A DNA stretch of 64,000 nucleotides, from the NCBI RefSeq assembly GCF_000482745.1, contig NZ_KI519494.1, positions 1-64,000 on the forward strand, given 5' to 3'. A program made the position numbers and the translations under genes. This document shows positions 18,084-25,766 of this stretch, in pieces (the stretch's first letter is position 1; each line of letters opens with the position of its first letter). Below the pieces are notes generated by a model. It saw only the letters and a program-made list of their open reading frames with translations, was not told the DNA's origin and ran no database searches. This stretch comes from Oleidesulfovibrio alaskensis DSM 16109 (GTDB lineage Bacteria; Desulfobacterota; Desulfovibrionia; Desulfovibrionales; Desulfovibrionaceae).

Positions 18084-18659
18084 CTACAAAAAAAGCCGCT
18101 TGGCATTGCGCATGGCGTAGTCGCAGTCGGCCACAAAACGCAGTGAAGCCTTCTGCGTGGGGGTGGCGTCTTCGGGTATCCGGCCATGGCGCAGCCAGTC
18201 GAGCATATCCTCCACAGGCGCGGTAACGCTGAACCAGTAACCCTGCGGGGCCGGTACGGGGCTGTGGGCATAATGTCCGAACAGGATTTTATCATCCACG
18301 ATGATGACGGGCATGCAGGGCATGGCACGGGTTTCGTACAGTTCCACCAGTCCGTCATGGCGTGCGGCAAGCCGGACAAGAAAGTCGCGCGAGCTGTTGA
18401 ACTCATGCTCCATCTGCGCCAGAGAATAATCGGGCCGCAGGACATGCATGAATTCTTCCATCCAGCCCCTTTTGGGGTCAAACGGCAGAGTGATGGCATG
18501 CAGCTTGCGGAAGCCGGGCTTGGTGAGTGCGGTGCTCAGGGCTTCGATGTGACGCGGTGAACGGGCGAAGTTGGAGTAAAGTGCGGCGTGCATGATGATG
18601 CGCCTGCGGGCTTCTGCAAAGACAAACGGCAGGCTTGCCGTATGGATGCCTACATACAT
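18084..18659 (-). CDS. Hypothetical protein, 191 aa
   Basis: I do not recognise a family with confidence. The middle (LYSNFARSPRHIEALSTAL, then FDPKRGWMEEFMHVL) and the C-terminal part (MPVIIVDDKILFGHYAHSPVPAPQGYW) recall sensor or nuclease-like domains in which a ligand or phosphodiester is bound, but catalytic residues are not clear. No signal peptide or membrane segment. The start at 18659 has a GGAG SD and lies three bases after the stop of the lyase gene, so the two are probably co-translated; an alternative ATG at 18593 is possible. Its tight coupling to the lyase is the best clue to function. Confidence 0.7.
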   Translation of the reverse strand: MYVGIHTASLPFVFAEARRRIIMHAALYSNFARSPRHIEALSTALTKPGFRKLHAITLPFDPKRGWMEEFMHVLRPDYSLAQMEHEFNSSRDFLVRLAARHDGLVELYETRAMPCMPVIIVDDKILFGHYAHSPVPAPQGYWFSVTAPVEDMLDWLRHGRIPEDATPTQKASLRFVADCDYAMRNAKRLFL

Positions 18660-18662
18660 GGA

Positions 18663-20135
18663 TCATTCTCCGTTGTTGGATTCGTCCGGCAGAGCCTTGT
18701 CCGGTACCGTGTGTCCTGTGCGGCCGGAGCATTGCTGCGGCAGGTCCTGCGGTGTGAAGCCCAGCTTGCGCATACGCTCCGGTGCCAGCAGGCTGCGGAT
18801 GTTGTCTTCCGGCACGCAGAGAGCCTGCGCCGCCACCCGGGCAAACGGAGTGCCGGTGGTCCGGGCCGTGTGCAGCATCTGCTCCACGGCAGTGTGGCCG
18901 GCCAGCGGCACCAGCACCGCCGCCAGTGCGGCGGAACGTCCCACATGGCTTTGTGCCTGTTCCGCCTGCGGCTCAAGGCCCTGCATGCAGCGGTTGTTGA
19001 GCAGCGTCACGCTGCTGCGCATCAGGTGCAGCGACTCAAGCAGGGTGTGTGCCAGCAGCGGCATGAACTGGTTCAGTTCCAGCGTGCCCATGGCCGAAGC
19101 GTGCGCGGCAAGACCGTCGTTGGCCAGCACCCGCAGCGCAGCCTGTGAAACGGCTTCGGCGATTACAGGGTTCACTTTGCCGGGCATGATGGTGGAACCG
19201 GCCTGCATGGCGGGCAGTTTCAGCTCGCCCAGTCCGGCACAGGGGCCGCTGCCCAGCAGCCGCAGATCCGTGCTGATTTTAAGCAGATTGGCTGCCAGTG
19301 CCTTGAGAATGGCGGAAACCTCGACCAGCTGGTCGGTGTTCTGGGTGGCATCCACCAGATTTTCCGCTCTGGAAAGTTTGAGTCCCGTAACGCTGCGCAG
19401 GGTGTCTGCAGCTTTCAGTATGTAGTCGCGGGGGGCTCCCAGACCGGTGCCGATGGCCGTGCCGCCCAGACTGACCTGTCGTATGCGTTCTCTGGATTTG
19501 AAAACCCGCCATCTGTCGCGGGCCACTGCTTCTGCCCATGCCCCGAATGTCATGCCGAACGTCATGGGAACAGCGTCCTGCAGCTGGGTCCGGCCCAGAC
19601 GCAGCGTGTCCTGATGTGCGGCTTCAAGCTGCTGCAGCTGCGCCTGCAGGGCGGCGGTCTCTTTTTCCAGCGCAGTCAGTTCGTGCAGCATGGCCACGCG
19701 CAGTGCGGTGGGAAAAACGTCATTGGTGGACTGGTGCATGTTGACATGATTCAGGGGGCTGACCAGCGAATGCTGTCCGGGAACGCCTCCGAGCAGCTGG
19801 CAGGCGCGGTTGGCCACCACCTCGTTCATGTTCATGTTGGCCGAGGTGCCGGCCCCGCCCTGAAACGGGTCTGTGATGAAGCTGTCCTGATGGCTGCCGC
19901 CGATGATTTCCAGGCAGGCGGTTTCGATGGCTTCTGCCAGCCGGTTGTCCAGATACCCCAGACGGGCGTTGGTGCGCGCGCAGGCCAGCTTGACCTGAGC
20001 AAGAGCACGGATGAGCGGGGGGGCAAGGCGGTAGGGGCTTACGGGAAAATTTTCTGCGGCACGCAGCGTGTGTATGCCGTACAGCGCATCTGCGGGCAGT
20101 TCCCTGCTGCCCAGCGCGTCATGTTCAGTTCGCAT
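18663..20135 (-). CDS. aspA: Aspartase/fumarase superfamily lyase, probable aspartate ammonia-lyase
   Basis: Expected to interconvert L-aspartate with fumarate and ammonia. The N-terminal RTEHDALGSRELPADALYGIHTLRAAENF is aspartase-like. TSANMNMNEVVANRACQLLGG and HVNMHQSTNDVFPTALRVA follow, and the flexible signature loop reads GSTIMPGKVNPVIAE with the catalytic Ser. The third residue of the loop (Thr) and PGK rather than PAK place it between typical aspartases and fumarases, so substrate is not fully certain. At 490 aa it is slightly longer than E. coli AspA; the last 30 residues (SGRTGHTVPDKALPDESNNGE) are hydrophilic and extra. In several Desulfovibrio genomes an aspA relative neighbours [FeFe]-hydrogenase maturation genes; none is visible here. 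Confidence 0.82.
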   Translation of the reverse strand: MRTEHDALGSRELPADALYGIHTLRAAENFPVSPYRLAPPLIRALAQVKLACARTNARLGYLDNRLAEAIETACLEIIGGSHQDSFITDPFQGGAGTSANMNMNEVVANRACQLLGGVPGQHSLVSPLNHVNMHQSTNDVFPTALRVAMLHELTALEKETAALQAQLQQLEAAHQDTLRLGRTQLQDAVPMTFGMTFGAWAEAVARDRWRVFKSRERIRQVSLGGTAIGTGLGAPRDYILKAADTLRSVTGLKLSRAENLVDATQNTDQLVEVSAILKALAANLLKISTDLRLLGSGPCAGLGELKLPAMQAGSTIMPGKVNPVIAEAVSQAALRVLANDGLAAHASAMGTLELNQFMPLLAHTLLESLHLMRSSVTLLNNRCMQGLEPQAEQAQSHVGRSAALAAVLVPLAGHTAVEQMLHTARTTGTPFARVAAQALCVPEDNIRSLLAPERMRKLGFTPQDLPQQCSGRTGHTVPDKALPDESNNGE

Positions 20136-20243
20136 AGTCCTCCGTGCCTGTTCACTTTTTCAGGATGTCGGTACCGTAACACGGGCGGCCATGCGGTTCA
20201 ACAGAACGGCGCGGTTATCAGAACGGCACGGGCGGTGGCGTGG

Positions 20244-21047
20244 CTACAGGCGGGCCCGGTATCTGCGTGCAGGGCTTTGCCGGCCGGTAAGGGGAATGCG
20301 TTTTTGCAATATGAACGGAGAAACACGGTTTTCCTGACGGAAAAGGCACAGTTCGCCGATGTGCAGTGCGCCGGGCAGAAAAGGAGCGACGAGGGGCGCC
20401 AGTTTTTCGCACAGTGCGCGTCTGCATGCGGGGTCGCGGATTCTGCCCGTGAGGGCCATGTAAAAGCGGTAATCTTCAAGCACAAAAGGATAGCCGAACC
20501 GCATCAGCAATCTTTCCTGTCTTTCTGTGAGAGGCTTCATGCGGTGACGTTCCATGTCTGCGGGGCTGAGCGGTGCACGCAGCGGTTCAAAAAAACGCAG
20601 GCAGGCATCGGCCAGTCTGCTGATGGCTTTGCAGGGGCGTTCCGGCACCAGCGCCACCTGTGCTCCCAGACAGGCCAGCCGCAGCGGCGGGCCGCAGACC
20701 GGCGGCTGTGTTGTGCAGAATTCTTCCAGTGCGGCGGAAAGCTGCGCCGGTGTGATGCGCGGTGCAGCCTCGAACGGGGCCCGTATGGTGGCGTGGAACC
20801 CGCGCCGGCGTGTTCCGGCAATCAGGTTTTCTGTTTTATGCCCGCAGAATGAATCCCGCAGTGCCGGATGGGACGGCATTGTGTCGGGTACCGCGGAAGG
20901 CGTCCGGCCCAGCCAGCGGCGGCCGAATTCTTCCAGCGGGCTGCCGTGCGGCGGAATCATGTATACAGCGTATCTGCGGGACAACTGCGTTCTCCGTTGC
21001 CGTAGGCCGGACACGGGGACGTCCTGATGCCGGACATGCGCGGCCAT
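20244..21047 (-). CDS. DUF1045 protein (2H phosphoesterase-like, phosphonate-associated family)
   Basis: Matches the DUF1045 family often found in phosphonate-degradation operons: RYAVYMIPPHGSPLEEFGRRWLG at about residues 25-47 and RGFHATIRAPF near residue 82, with the HAT triad of a first HxT box. The second box is less clear; in the family a second histidine motif completes the 2H-phosphoesterase active site. The C-terminal FGYPFVLEDYRFYMALTGRI is typical. The start at 21047 has GGAGG 8 nt upstream. No other phn genes are in the window, so involvement in phosphonate use is only inherited from the family name. The next genes upstream are the histidine phosphatase and the Mop block. Confidence 0.8.
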   Translation of the reverse strand: MAAHVRHQDVPVSGLRQRRTQLSRRYAVYMIPPHGSPLEEFGRRWLGRTPSAVPDTMPSHPALRDSFCGHKTENLIAGTRRRGFHATIRAPFEAAPRITPAQLSAALEEFCTTQPPVCGPPLRLACLGAQVALVPERPCKAISRLADACLRFFEPLRAPLSPADMERHRMKPLTERQERLLMRFGYPFVLEDYRFYMALTGRIRDPACRRALCEKLAPLVAPFLPGALHIGELCLFRQENRVSPFILQKRIPLTGRQSPARRYRARL

Positions 21048-21132
21048 CAGGCGTCCTCCGGTGCAAAAGGGGGATGTTCCGTTGTGCCTGTGCCGTGTGA
21101 CGGAGATGTGGCGGCGGTGTGCCTGTTGCGCG

Positions 21133-21861
21133 TCAGAAAGGTACGGGGGTGCCCAGCAGGGCCGCGGCCTCGTGGGCGCGCAGGTTGTGCCCCAGCAGTC
21201 TGGGGATGCCGGTGTTCAGTTCGACCACTGCGGCACACGCGTATGAAGGATAAAAGGAGAAAAGATCGTCAAGCGGGGTGTCTGTAAGATGGCAGAGCAG
21301 CGTGCGCAGCCACCCTGCGTGTGTCACCGCCACGGCGGGAAAGGGACCTGCGCTCATGAGCGCCAGAGATTTGCGCATGCGGATCTGGACATCGGCAAAG
21401 CTTTCACCCTGCGGCGGGCGGAATCCGGCCATGTTGCGGCCGCGTTCTTCGTATTCGCGGGGGTACAGATGCTCGATGGCGGCAAAGGGCATACCCTCCC
21501 ACCGGCCCAGATTGATTTCGTCCAGATCGGCCAGCACGGTGACTTCACTGCTTTCCAGCCCGCCTGAAAGGGGGGCCAGCGTCTGACGGGCCCTGATGGC
21601 GGGGCTGCAGTACAGTGCGGCTATGCGCGGCGGGCGCGGGGGGGCATCGGCGTGCACGGCTCCGCAGGCGGCCTGAGCAGCCTGCGCTCCGCACCGGCAG
21701 GCTTCTTCAGGGTCGGGCAGCTGTTCTATGCCGAACGCCGCGGCTATGCCCTGCGCCTGAGTCAGACCTTCCGCCGAAAGCTGCACGGGCGTCCTGCCGA
21801 TGGCGCGTCCTCCGCTGCCGGAGGTGGCCGCATGGCGGAACAGCGCGATACGGCCGTTCAT
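21133..21861 (-). CDS. Histidine phosphatase (phosphoglycerate mutase-like/CobC-like)
   Basis: 242-aa member of the histidine phosphatase superfamily. The nucleophile motif is slightly altered: ALFRHAATSG (RHG/RHA core), with GRTPVQLSAEGLTQAQ, YCSPAIRARQTL (second Arg), DLDEINLGRWEGM (catalytic acid E) and VTHAGWLRTLL (second His). The order matches alpha-ribazole phosphatase and related small-molecule phosphatases. An insert of about 25 residues rich in Ala/Cys/Pro (EEACRCGAQAAQAACGAV) is unusual. The start at 21861 has AGGAG and overlaps the preceding gene by four bases (ATGA). It is the last gene of the Mop accessory cluster, so a phosphomonoester in that pathway is the likely substrate. 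Confidence 0.82.
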   Translation of the reverse strand: MNGRIALFRHAATSGSGGRAIGRTPVQLSAEGLTQAQGIAAAFGIEQLPDPEEACRCGAQAAQAACGAVHADAPPRPPRIAALYCSPAIRARQTLAPLSGGLESSEVTVLADLDEINLGRWEGMPFAAIEHLYPREYEERGRNMAGFRPPQGESFADVQIRMRKSLALMSAGPFPAVAVTHAGWLRTLLCHLTDTPLDDLFSFYPSYACAAVVELNTGIPRLLGHNLRAHEAAALLGTPVPF

Positions 21862-23135
21862 GCAAGCTCCTGTTGCAGCAACCGGTAGCTGTCCTGCCCC
21901 AGAGCGGCGTCCAGCAGACGCCGCAGCGTCATTGCGCGGTGTTTGCGGGCCGAAATATCGCGTACCGCCTGCGGGTCGCGGTTCCACTCTCTTATGCGTT
22001 GGTCAAAGCGTTCTTCCATGGGAATCAGCGTCGTGCCCCGTATGTATTTATCCGCCAGCATGACCAGTTCGCGTTCACCGGGTATGCGCACCCGCGCGGG
22101 GTCCGTATCCCTGTGGGCCGCCACTATGCGCGCTGCGGCGTCAAATCCGTACCGGCGCAGCATGGCTCCGCCGGCTTTTTCGTGCTGCCTGTAGCCCTTC
22201 AATATATCGTGCAGGGTACCGGATGCAAGGGCAAGACCGGCATCGGGCAGAGATTCAACGGACGGAGAGGCGCAGCTGACCATCCGGCAGGCGAACAGAG
22301 CGGCCGCCTGTCCCACGCGTACCCCGTGTGCGCGCACATGGGGCGGCGTTGCGGCAATATCAAGCAGCGCCAGCACTTCGCCTGCCGTGGGGATGTGCCT
22401 GCGTCTGAAGGCCGCAACGGCCAGCCTGTATGCTTCGGGCGTGTCCATGTCGCGCAGGCAGCCTTCATCGGCAACGGGCACCGTGGTGTTCATGCCGAGG
22501 TCTGCAAATGCCCGGATGACGGCCCGCAGTCCGTCTTTGCCGTCATGCCGCAGTACGCTGCGCAACACATCAGCGCGCAGCAGCGGCGGATGCCCCGTGC
22601 GGCTGCGGTGCGGCGATGCCACAGGCAGCGTGACGGCGTGCCCCTGCCGGACAAAGGAGGCCGCAAGCAGCATGCAGGTGGACGCGCGTACCAGCGGGGT
22701 GTCAACGGGCAGAATAAAGGCCGCGTCAACGTGAGAGACAATGGCCTGTATGCCGCACTGTACAGAGGAAAACATGCCGTTTTCCGGATGCGGGTTGGTC
22801 ACGGCGGTCAGACCGCAGCGGCGGGCTTCGGCGCGGACAGCATCGCCGTGATGACCGCAGACGACAACCACGGGGCCTGTGACGGCCGCTGCCAGCGCCA
22901 GCGCCGTCTGCTCCAGAACGGTGCTGCCGCCGAGGGGCAGTATGGCTTTGCACCGCCCCATGCGTGATGATTCTCCTGCGGCCAGAATAATACCGCCGAT
23001 GCGCGGCAACGGGCCTGTGATGTCCTGCGGCGGCCATGCGGGAAGACACAGCGCCGGAGGCGGGGCCGGTTTGGGCCCCCGGCACGCGCTGTTATCCTGC
23101 TGACGCAGGCCGGGGGTGGATAAACTGCGGGGCAT
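21858..23135 (-). CDS. MobA/MocA-like nucleotidyltransferase fused to an HD hydrolase domain
   Basis: Residues about 45-240 form an NTP-transferase of the MocA/MobA type that attaches a nucleotide to molybdopterin: GGIILAAGESSRMGRCKAILPLGG, NPHPENGMFSSVQCG, ILPVDTPLVRAS, ASPHRSRTGHPPLL and DMDTPEAY. Residues about 245-425 resemble an HD phosphohydrolase: HVRAHGVRVGQAA, then GTLHDILKG (HD pair), AHRDTDP and IPGERELVMLADKY. It overlaps xdhC by one base (TGATG) with two GGAG boxes ahead. The first 44 residues are basic and Pro-rich with no conservation visible. Likely makes the cytosine dinucleotide form of the cofactor needed by Mop; the HD part may remove or recycle a phosphorylated intermediate. 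That last point is inference. Confidence 0.87.
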   Translation of the reverse strand: MPRSLSTPGLRQQDNSACRGPKPAPPPALCLPAWPPQDITGPLPRIGGIILAAGESSRMGRCKAILPLGGSTVLEQTALALAAAVTGPVVVVCGHHGDAVRAEARRCGLTAVTNPHPENGMFSSVQCGIQAIVSHVDAAFILPVDTPLVRASTCMLLAASFVRQGHAVTLPVASPHRSRTGHPPLLRADVLRSVLRHDGKDGLRAVIRAFADLGMNTTVPVADEGCLRDMDTPEAYRLAVAAFRRRHIPTAGEVLALLDIAATPPHVRAHGVRVGQAAALFACRMVSCASPSVESLPDAGLALASGTLHDILKGYRQHEKAGGAMLRRYGFDAAARIVAAHRDTDPARVRIPGERELVMLADKYIRGTTLIPMEERFDQRIREWNRDPQAVRDISARKHRAMTLRRLLDAALGQDSYRLLQQELA

Positions 23136-24196
23136 CAGCTTGCTCCGTCTCCGTTGCCGGCGGCACGGCAGGCGATGATTTCCGCCATGATGCTCACGGC
23201 GATTTCTTCGGGAGTGCGTGCCCCGATTTCCAGGCCGATGGGGCAGTGGCAGCGCGCGATGGAGCTTTCATCAACCCCTTCGCTGCGCAGCTGATCATAC
23301 AGCGCGTCGCGTTTGCGTCTGCTGCCGATCATGCCCACATAGCAAGCGGGAGTCTTCAGCGCCTGTTCCAGCACGGTTTTGTCGTGCAGGTGTCCTCTGG
23401 TCATGATGACCACGTAGCACTGCGGAGTGATGGTCAGCTGTGCAAATGCCTGACCGAAATCCGGCAGCACCACGGTGCGGGCCTGAGGAAACCGCTGCGG
23501 ACTGGCAAATTCTTCGCGGTCGTCCAGCACGGTCACGGCAAACCCCGTCATGGAGGCCATGGCCGCCGTAGGCAGTGCCACATGACCTGCTCCGAAAATG
23601 ATCATGCGCGGTGAGGGCTGCAGCCATTCCGTAAACCGGCATGTTTTTCCGTCGCAGTCCAGCGTGGCAGACGCTGCGGCAGGCGCTGCATGACCGCAGT
23701 CAGGTGTCTTGCGGCCGGTGACGGCAAAGCAGGCCTCGCGCGTGGCGGCTGCGGTGTGTTCCAGCCGCTCCATGGTTGTTTCCAGCCCGCAGGCTTTGCC
23801 CTGCAGCAGGCTGTCGCGTGCGGCGCACAGCACCTCGGCCCCGCGCCTGCCTGCCTGTATGTGTTCAGCCACCACGGTCAGCCGGCCGCCGCAGACCATG
23901 GCGGCCTTGGCAGCTTCTTCATTGCTCAGGTCAAAATGCCTGATGACGGCCAGTTCCGGACCGGACTCCGCTGCGGAAGAGGCGAATCTGCCGGTGAGCA
24001 TTTCGCGTCCCAGTTCCATGCAGCCCGCCTCCATCAGACCGCCGCCCACGGTGCCCAGTATGCTGCCGTCACGTCGCACGGCCATTTTGGCACCGCTTTC
24101 CCGCGGGGTGGAACCGGACTGCATGGCAATGGTCACAATGACCACATCTTCGCCCTGTTCAAGAAGTGCGCATACAGAATCAAGGAAGCTGTTCAT
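23135..24196 (-). CDS. XdhC/CoxI-family maturation protein
   Basis: XdhC proteins bind molybdenum cofactor, protect its sulfurated form and hand it to xanthine-oxidase-family enzymes such as Mop. The N-terminal XdhC_CoxI domain is clear (VIVTIAMQSGSTPRESGAKMAV, GTVGGGLMEAGCMELG). The C-terminal Rossmann-type XdhC_C domain follows: RMIIFGAGHVALPTAAMASMTGFAVTVLDDREEFA, VIMTRGHLHDK, YVGMIGSRRKRDAL and CPIGLEIGARTPEEIAVSIMAEII. ATG 24196 with GGAG gives 353 aa. It overlaps the ligase gene by 17 nt and the nucleotidyltransferase gene by 1 nt. Confidence 0.93.
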   Translation of the reverse strand: MNSFLDSVCALLEQGEDVVIVTIAMQSGSTPRESGAKMAVRRDGSILGTVGGGLMEAGCMELGREMLTGRFASSAAESGPELAVIRHFDLSNEEAAKAAMVCGGRLTVVAEHIQAGRRGAEVLCAARDSLLQGKACGLETTMERLEHTAAATREACFAVTGRKTPDCGHAAPAAASATLDCDGKTCRFTEWLQPSPRMIIFGAGHVALPTAAMASMTGFAVTVLDDREEFASPQRFPQARTVVLPDFGQAFAQLTITPQCYVVIMTRGHLHDKTVLEQALKTPACYVGMIGSRRKRDALYDQLRSEGVDESSIARCHCPIGLEIGARTPEEIAVSIMAEIIACRAAGNGDGAS

Positions 24197-25766
24197 GGTA
24201 TGATTCTCCGGAGTTGAGAGGTGGCGTGCCCTGTGGAATGACGCGGATACGGCGTTTGCCGAAACCCGCCTGCGGTGCGGTGCGGGCGACATGGAACGTT
24301 GTCCCGCCGTGGCGTGTCAGAGCCGCAGGCAGGGGTGAATCCGCCAGCGCTTTTTCTGCCTGCTGCCGCAGCGTCCGGTCCGTACCGGCTGCCGGCGCGG
24401 GGTACAGCGTGATTTGCAGCGGGGTACCGGCCCACGGCTGCCAGCATGCTTCAAAATCATGCAGCCCGGCAAGGGGCAGAAGAATGTTGTCCAGATCGGC
24501 AGGGTACAGGCTGCCGCCGTCCGGCAGTGTGATTCCTTCGCCGGTTCTGCCCCTGCCGGGGCTGATGCGTCTCAGCGGGCTGCCGCAGGGGCATGCACCG
24601 GCAAGCAGCCGCGCCAGATCGCCGGTACGGTAGCGTATGAGCGGCATGGTGCGGCGGCGCAGGGTGGTGATGACCAGTTCGCCCTCCTGTCCGTCGGGCA
24701 GGGGGGTGCCGGTAACGGGATCTATCACTTCGGCCAGCAGGTCGGCTTCGCGCAGGTGCAGTCCCTGATGTCCGCAGCCCAGCGCTCCGCCCAGACCTGT
24801 TTCCGTCATGCCCCAGTGGACAAGCACTCTGCAGCCGAAAATGCGGCGTATGAGTCCGGCCACCGCGGGGGGCACGCTGTCCCAGCACAGCAGCACCGTG
24901 TGAATGCGGCCGGGGTCGTAACCGGCTTGCTGCCAGGCCAGTGCCAGATGCCTGACATGGCTGGCCGACCCGACAATCACTGCGGCTTTTTCCGTATGGG
25001 CCAGCCGTGCCAGCGCCGGAGCGCCCTGCCCCATATTGCCGGCCACGGAGCGCATGCCTGCGTTTTTCAGCGCGGTACCCAGCAGGCGCCCCACACTGGC
25101 GGGGCGTTCTCCCGGCAGGACAGCCAGCACGGTATCGCCGGGATGCCCCACGCTCAGCATGCCCCACGAAAAAAATTCCACCGTGGCGTTCAGGTCTCCT
25201 TCAGAAAAGAAAAGTCGCTTTGGCCGGCCGGACGTGCCCGATGTGTCCAGCGTGACCACCCGCGCCACGTCATCCTGCGAGGTGCACAGCAGGCTCAGAG
25301 GTGCGCGGCGCAGCACATCGGCATGCAGCAGAGGAAGGCGGTGCAGCCCCCCGCGCGCGCTGATGCTTGCCGGGTCCACACCCTGCAGGGCTTGTCTGTA
25401 ATAGGGTGAAGCCTCTGCGGCGAGGGCGAGCACCTCGCGCAGTCTGTCTGTCTGCCATGCGCTTATGCCGGAAGCCGTGAGCAGCCTGCGCAGTTCCGGA
25501 TCGCTGTATGCGGGGTTGCAGGCCGCGGCGCAGGAAATTCCCATGGCCCGGGCCGTCAGCCCGTCCGGAGTGAACACCGCCTGATTGCGCTGTCCTTCTG
25601 CATCGCTACCTGCATCGCTGCCTGCATCGCTGCCCGTGCTGTCTTTTCCGCTGTGATTTTCCCTGTCCGGTCCGGCGCAGCACGGCGGGGCTGTGTGCGG
25701 GGCCTCATGCGGCATGCCTGCCTGTCCGCGGCATTGCCGGGGCAACACGCTGCGGTCTGCTGTCAT
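24180..25766 (-). CDS. AMP-dependent CoA ligase-like protein (phenylacetate-CoA ligase family)
   Basis: Adenylate-forming enzyme of the PaaK-like group. Residues about 90-500 contain YYRQALQGV, the phosphate loop TLDTSGTSGRPKRLFFSEGD, WGMTETGLGGALGC, and the hinge-like IRYRTGDLARLLAGACPCGSPLRRI. The C-terminal subdomain with a terminal Lys-rich region (GFGKRRIRVIP) is present. By memory it corresponds to the D. vulgaris DVU_1553-type ligases that always sit in this cluster; the substrate is unknown. The N-terminal 80 residues are low-complexity and contain a tandem SDAG repeat. Start 25766 has AGGAG and overlaps the radical SAM stop by four bases. Confidence 0.86.
   Translation of the reverse strand: MTADRSVLPRQCRGQAGMPHEAPHTAPPCCAGPDRENHSGKDSTGSDAGSDAGSDAEGQRNQAVFTPDGLTARAMGISCAAACNPAYSDPELRRLLTASGISAWQTDRLREVLALAAEASPYYRQALQGVDPASISARGGLHRLPLLHADVLRRAPLSLLCTSQDDVARVVTLDTSGTSGRPKRLFFSEGDLNATVEFFSWGMLSVGHPGDTVLAVLPGERPASVGRLLGTALKNAGMRSVAGNMGQGAPALARLAHTEKAAVIVGSASHVRHLALAWQQAGYDPGRIHTVLLCWDSVPPAVAGLIRRIFGCRVLVHWGMTETGLGGALGCGHQGLHLREADLLAEVIDPVTGTPLPDGQEGELVITTLRRRTMPLIRYRTGDLARLLAGACPCGSPLRRISPGRGRTGEGITLPDGGSLYPADLDNILLPLAGLHDFEACWQPWAGTPLQITLYPAPAAGTDRTLRQQAEKALADSPLPAALTRHGGTTFHVARTAPQAGFGKRRIRVIPQGTPPLNSGESYHEQLP
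25598..25633. repeat. Three tandem 12-bp units inside the ligase gene
   Basis: CTGCATCGCTAC/GC repeated three times, with one substitution, encoding a (GSDA)n linker in the N-terminal tail of the ligase. Slippage could change its copy number without breaking the frame. Confidence 0.85.

Noticed and set aside
20244..21047. Phosphonate degradation operon
   Set aside because: Only the DUF1045 protein is present; no phn transport or C-P lyase genes are in the window.
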